In this document: piece after piece, positions 61,077-64,000 of the stretch
Position numbering within the stretch: position 1 is the stretch's first letter
Layout of the letters: every line of letters starts with the position of its first letter
From: Thalassospira lohafexi
GTDB taxonomy: Bacteria; Pseudomonadota; Alphaproteobacteria; Rhodospirillales; Thalassospiraceae
NCBI RefSeq assembly: GCF_002844275.1
Contig: NZ_NXGX01000002.1
Span: forward strand, 558,001 to 622,000
Reading direction: 5' to 3'
DNA length: 64,000 nucleotides
The notes under the pieces: generated by a model
Database searches by the model: none
What the model was told of the DNA's origin: nothing
The model's input: only the letters and a program-made list of their open reading frames with translations
Made by a program: the position numbers and the translations under genes

Positions 61077-61101
61077 TAATAACGATCCGCCGCAGGGAAG
61101 C

Positions 61102-62043
61102 ATGCTGGACCAACGTATTAAGTTTCGCCACCTGACGTGTTTTCTCGAAGTTGCCCGCCAACGCAGCGTTGGCAAAGCCGCCGATACACTGTCAATCACC
61201 CAGCCCGCCGTCTCAAAAACCATCCGCGAACTCGAAGAACATCTTGATGCGCGGCTGTTTGACCGATCCAAACGCGGTGTCACCCTGACCGATTTTGGCA
61301 AGGTGTTCCTGCGCTATGCCGGGGCCAGTGTTACCGCTCTGCGCCAAGGTGTCGACAGCATCAGTCAGGTCCGCATGCAAGGTGGACTGTCGATTAATCT
61401 TGGCGTTTTGCCAACGGTTGCGGCAAGTGTGATGCCCGCCGCCATTCGCCGGTTCAAGGCGCTTAGCCCTGACACCACCGTGAAGGTTGTCGCCGGGCCC
61501 AATGTCATGTTGATGGGGCAATTACGCGTTGGTGAACTTGATCTGGTGGTCGGACGGCTTGCCGAACCCGATCAGATGTCGGGATTGTCGTTCATCCATC
61601 TCTATTCCGAACATATTTCGCTGGTGGCCCGCCCCGGCCATCCATTATTGGCCGATAAAAATCCTGACATCACCCGCATTCGCGAATTCACGGTTCTGGT
61701 GCCGCCCAAACATGCGATCATTCATTCGACGGTTGATAAAATGCTGATTGCCCATGGGATCGGTGCCCTGCCTGACCGGATTGAAACCGTTTCGACATCT
61801 TTCGGACGCGCCTTTACCCGTGAAACCGATGCAATCTGGATCATATCAAACGGGGCTGTGGCATCCGATATCGCGGAGGGTAACTTGGTTGAACTGCCGA
61901 TTGATACCAGCGACACCTTTGGCCCAGTGGGCTTGACCACCCGAATTGATAGCCCGGTATCGCCCCCCGTTGAAATGTTGATCAATGCCGTCCGTGAAGA
62001 AGCATCCGCCCATCACACAACACTTTCGAACAGGAAGTCATAA
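61102..62043 (+). CDS. pcaQ: LysR family regulator PcaQ
   Basis: 313 residues. The N-terminal winged helix contains KFRHLTCFLEVARQRSVGKAADTLSITQPAVSKTIRELE in outline, which is very close to PcaQ/CatR-type regulators, and the effector domain lies at about 95-295. In Agrobacterium and Sinorhizobium PcaQ activates pcaDCHGB on muconate-type inducers. Divergence from pcaD and the shared half-sites on both sides support the same role here, and suggest control of TRAP system 4 as well. Confidence 0.93.
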   Translation: MLDQRIKFRHLTCFLEVARQRSVGKAADTLSITQPAVSKTIRELEEHLDARLFDRSKRGVTLTDFGKVFLRYAGASVTALRQGVDSISQVRMQGGLSINLGVLPTVAASVMPAAIRRFKALSPDTTVKVVAGPNVMLMGQLRVGELDLVVGRLAEPDQMSGLSFIHLYSEHISLVARPGHPLLADKNPDITRIREFTVLVPPKHAIIHSTVDKMLIAHGIGALPDRIETVSTSFGRAFTRETDAIWIISNGAVASDIAEGNLVELPIDTSDTFGPVGLTTRIDSPVSPPVEMLINAVREEASAHHTTLSNRKS

Positions 62044-62048
62044 TCGTT

Positions 62049-62088
62049 TGGTTATGCATATGTGCTTACATATCATTATACATAACCA
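62049..62088. promoter_or_regulatory. Second PcaQ-type operator, ahead of TRAP system 4
   Basis: TGGTTATG (62049-62056) and CATAACCA (62081-62088) form a perfect 8-bp inverted repeat with a 24-base spacer that is itself AT-rich. It sits right after the pcaQ stop and 186 bp before dctP 4. It carries the same half-sites as the pcaD-pcaQ region. Confidence 0.68.
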
Positions 62089-62273
62089 TCTCGCGCCCAC
62101 TAGATTGATTCAAAATCGGCATGGCAGAATTGCGTCAACCGCAGGCCATCCCTAAAAACAGTAATAAAAACAACAACAAAATACCTTGGAAAACTTCGTA
62201 CTTTAAGGGTGCGCATCGTGGCTGAAACGTTTGCCAGCGGTATGAACGCGGCAAAACGTTCAAAGGAGGAAGA

Positions 62274-63305
62274 ATGAAACACATCACCAAATTGCTGGCT
62301 GGTGCTGCTGTCGCGACCATGGTGTCGTTCGGCGCACACGCACAGGAAGTTACCCTGACCGTTCACCATTTCCTGGGTCCGAAAGCACCGGCCCAGTCGA
62401 AAATGATCGAGCCATGGGCAAAGAAAATCGAAGAAGAATCAAACGGCCGTATCAAGTTTGAAATCTTCCCGTCCATGTCTTTGGGCGGCAACCCGCCGGA
62501 ACTGTATCGTCAGGTCCGTGATGGTGTTGCCGATATCGTCTGGACCCTGCCGGGTTATACCCCGGGTGTGTTCCCGCGTTTGGAAGTCTTTGAACTTCCG
62601 GGCGTTCATCTTGGCGACGCACGCGCAACCAACCTTGCGATGTGGGACCTCAAAGACGAATACGCCGAAGACCTTAAAGACGTCCACACCCTTGCAGTTC
62701 ACGTTCATGCCGGTCAGGCCATCCATCTGACCGAAAAAGACGTCCGCACGGTTGAAGACGTCAAAGGCCTGAAACTGCGCACCCCGACCCGTACCGGGTC
62801 ATGGATGATCGAAGCATGGGGCGCTGAACCTGTTGGCATGCCAGTCCCGGCCCTGCCGCAAGCTATGTCACTTGGTGTTGTTGATGGTGGTCTGGTGCCG
62901 TTCGAAGTGGTACCGCCGCTTAAACTGGCTGAACTGGTTTCCTATTCCGTTGAAGGCGAAGGTGTAAATTCCCGCTTTGGCACCTCGACCTTCCTGTTCG
63001 CGATGAACAAGGAACGCTATGACAGCCTGCCTGACGACCTCAAGGAAATCATCGACCGTAATTCCGGTCGTGAGTTTGCCGGTCATATCGGCGATGTCTT
63101 TAACGACGTCGAAGACGTCGGTCGCAAAATGATCAACGATGGCAAAGGTCAGGTCGTTAAACTGACAGCAGAACAAAAAGCAACCTTTGACGCGCCGGCC
63201 GCAACCGTTGTGGATCGCTGGATCGAAGAAGCCAACTCGAATGGTATCGACGGTGCAAAACTGGTCGAAGACGCCAAAGCAGCCGTTCTGTCCCATACCA
63301 AGTAA
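62274..63305 (+). CDS. TRAP transporter substrate-binding protein DctP (system 4, pca-linked)
   Basis: 343 residues with a Sec signal (about 1-23, ending AHA-Q). The carboxylate Arg is conserved at residue 169 (GLKLRTPT). The sequence after it (MPVPALPQAMSLGVVDGGLVPFEVVPPLKLAELV) is not the common EVYTALQTG type and resembles DctP proteins for aromatic acids. The location behind pcaQ with PcaQ-type half-sites suggests protocatechuate, 4-hydroxybenzoate or a close relative as the substrate. AGGAGGA (about 62264-62270) gives strong translation. Confidence 0.92.
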   Translation: MKHITKLLAGAAVATMVSFGAHAQEVTLTVHHFLGPKAPAQSKMIEPWAKKIEEESNGRIKFEIFPSMSLGGNPPELYRQVRDGVADIVWTLPGYTPGVFPRLEVFELPGVHLGDARATNLAMWDLKDEYAEDLKDVHTLAVHVHAGQAIHLTEKDVRTVEDVKGLKLRTPTRTGSWMIEAWGAEPVGMPVPALPQAMSLGVVDGGLVPFEVVPPLKLAELVSYSVEGEGVNSRFGTSTFLFAMNKERYDSLPDDLKEIIDRNSGREFAGHIGDVFNDVEDVGRKMINDGKGQVVKLTAEQKATFDAPAATVVDRWIEEANSNGIDGAKLVEDAKAAVLSHTK

Positions 63306-63333
63306 CCTTTTCAAGGTACTGGAAAATCTTGTG

Positions 63334-63361
63334 GGGTCACGTATCATGCGATGCGTGACCC
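63334..63361 (+). other. Stem-loop with T-run after dctP (system 4)
   Basis: GGGTCACG (63334-63341) pairs with CGTGACCC (63354-63361), followed by TGTTTTT. It could end part of the transcripts after dctP, before dctQ. Confidence 0.7.
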
Positions 63362-63388
63362 TGTTTTTCCCGCGAGATTGTTTGAATC

Positions 63389-63886
63389 ATGAAAAACGTG
63401 CTGAATAAGGCCGCCGCCTGGTTTGCCGTTGCTGGCGGGTTTCTTGCCCTGCTGATTGCTGTGGTGACGATGGTCAATGTGACCGCCTTTGGCCTCGACA
63501 AACTGGCTCGACTGTTTGACGCCAATGTCCCTGCGATCATCGGCTACGAAGATTTCGTCAGCATGATCGTCAGTTCGGCGGCATTGATGTTCTTCCCCTA
63601 CTGCCAATCGCGCCACGGCCACGTCGCTGTTGACGTGTTCATTAAAATGTTTCCGACGTGGTTTGCCCGTGTTGTTGACACGGTATCGGGCATCTGCATG
63701 ACGGTACTGGCACTGTTCCTTGGCTATATGATGGTGCATGGACTGATCGAAGTGCGCAGCGACAATACTCTTTCCGCAATTCTGGGCTGGTCGATCTGGC
63801 CGTTTTATCTGCCGGGCATCGCATCGATGTTCCTGTGGGCGCTGATTGCCGGAAATCAGGTTTTCGAAAGAGAGTCCAATGTCTGA
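63389..63886 (+). CDS. TRAP transporter small permease DctQ (system 4)
   Basis: 165 residues with four hydrophobic segments (about 10-30, 48-70, 90-115 and 130-150). YCQSRHGHVAVDVFIKMFP is the family loop motif (R.GHV.VD). It follows dctP 4 after the hairpin and overlaps the dctM start by eight bases. Confidence 0.9.
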   Translation: MKNVLNKAAAWFAVAGGFLALLIAVVTMVNVTAFGLDKLARLFDANVPAIIGYEDFVSMIVSSAALMFFPYCQSRHGHVAVDVFIKMFPTWFARVVDTVSGICMTVLALFLGYMMVHGLIEVRSDNTLSAILGWSIWPFYLPGIASMFLWALIAGNQVFERESNV

Positions 63887-64000
63887 ACGCGAATTAATCG
63901 GCCTTGGCGGCCTTGGGCTGCTGTTCTTCATTCTCGCACTGCGCGTTCCGGTTGGTCTTGCAATGGTGGGGGTCGGGATTGGCGGCAACTATGTGCTCAG
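63879..64000 (+). CDS. TRAP transporter large permease DctM (system 4), cut by the window end
   Basis: The ATG at 63879 opens a frame (MSERELIGLGGLGLLFFILA, then LRVPVGLAMVGVG) that runs off the window after 40 codons. A hydrophobic start with RVPVGLAM is the usual DctM N-terminus. It completes the fourth TRAP set. Confidence 0.85.
   Translation, partial: MSERELIGLGGLGLLFFILALRVPVGLAMVGVGIGGNYVL

Noticed and set aside
1-64000. CRISPR arrays, tRNA or rRNA genes, insertion sequences, prophage genes
   Set aside because: I looked for regular short repeats, cloverleaf-like and rRNA-like sequence and transposase or phage proteins and found none that could be supported.

Overview
The window is about 58% GC by eye, dense in genes, and reads as chromosome of a free-living heterotrophic alphaproteobacterium. 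Four TRAP transporter systems, an alphaproteobacterial pca (protocatechuate) layout with PcaQ, and a TamA/TamB pair point to the Rhodospirillales. A marine Thalassospira-like organism is my best guess, from gene content only. I saw no rRNA or tRNA gene, CRISPR array, transposase or prophage gene. Almost everything is uptake plus catabolism, packed as small regulons next to their own regulators.

Layout. 1-2339: end of a glycine betaine/choline ABC importer (binding protein tail, permease, ATPase). 2413-2664: a lone moaD. 2876-6950: TRAP system 1 with a type II dehydroquinase-like protein and a GntR/FCD regulator. 7110-18793: a LysR gene divergent from a ten-gene operon: polyamine/opine-type ABC importer, class III aminotransferase, BKACE (beta-keto acid cleavage enzyme), acetylpolyamine amidohydrolase, FAD amine oxidoreductase, M20 deacylase and RidA. 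18872-23880: miscellaneous genes (hydrolase-OsmC fusion, acetyltransferase, thioesterase, ornithine cyclodeaminase family, arylformamidase-like hydrolase, SnoaL-like protein). 23886-32082: TRAP system 2, an M81 peptidase and a D-serine-dehydratase-like enzyme, divergent from RidA, an RpiR regulator and a KDG-type sugar kinase. 32091-38545: tamB and tamA. 38865-42031: a convergent pair, a GNAT/RimK-type ATP-grasp fusion and a GNAT/C39 peptidase fusion. 42145-44364: a TIGR01244 protein with a structured leader, a DUF2892 protein, a TenA-like protein and a GNAT. 44371-53919: a gamma-glutamylation pathway (glutamine-synthetase-like ligase, aldehyde and alcohol dehydrogenases, class I amidotransferase) with TRAP system 3 and an RpiR regulator. 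53983-64000: pcaB, pcaF, pcaJ, pcaI, pcaG, pcaH, pcaC and pcaD, divergent from pcaQ, which is followed by TRAP system 4 (cut by the window end).

How the parts work together. Each catabolic block has an importer, enzymes, a local regulator and, in several cases, visible operator-like palindromes. Three TGTAR-N5-YTACA sites (the HexR layout) lie between TRAP 2 and the ridA-rpiR-kinase operon. Three TGTAA-N6-TTACA-type sites mark both the TRAP 3 promoter region and the separate promoter region of the glutamine-synthetase operon. TGGTTATG/CATAACCA half-sites flank pcaQ on both sides and so tie TRAP 4 to the pca regulon. All six binding-protein genes are followed by an intercistronic stem-loop.

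The most interesting hypotheses are: (i) a 2-amino-sugar-acid (glucosaminate-like) route through a DSD-type dehydratase, RidA and KDG kinase; (ii) a TRAP importer for a non-carboxylate amino alcohol, whose binding protein has Phe in place of the near-universal carboxylate-binding Arg, coupled to gamma-glutamyl-amino-alcohol catabolism; (iii) a dehydroquinase paralog with a remodelled active site inside a TRAP operon; and (iv) a LysR-controlled pathway for an N-acylated amine using an acetylpolyamine amidohydrolase and a BKACE.
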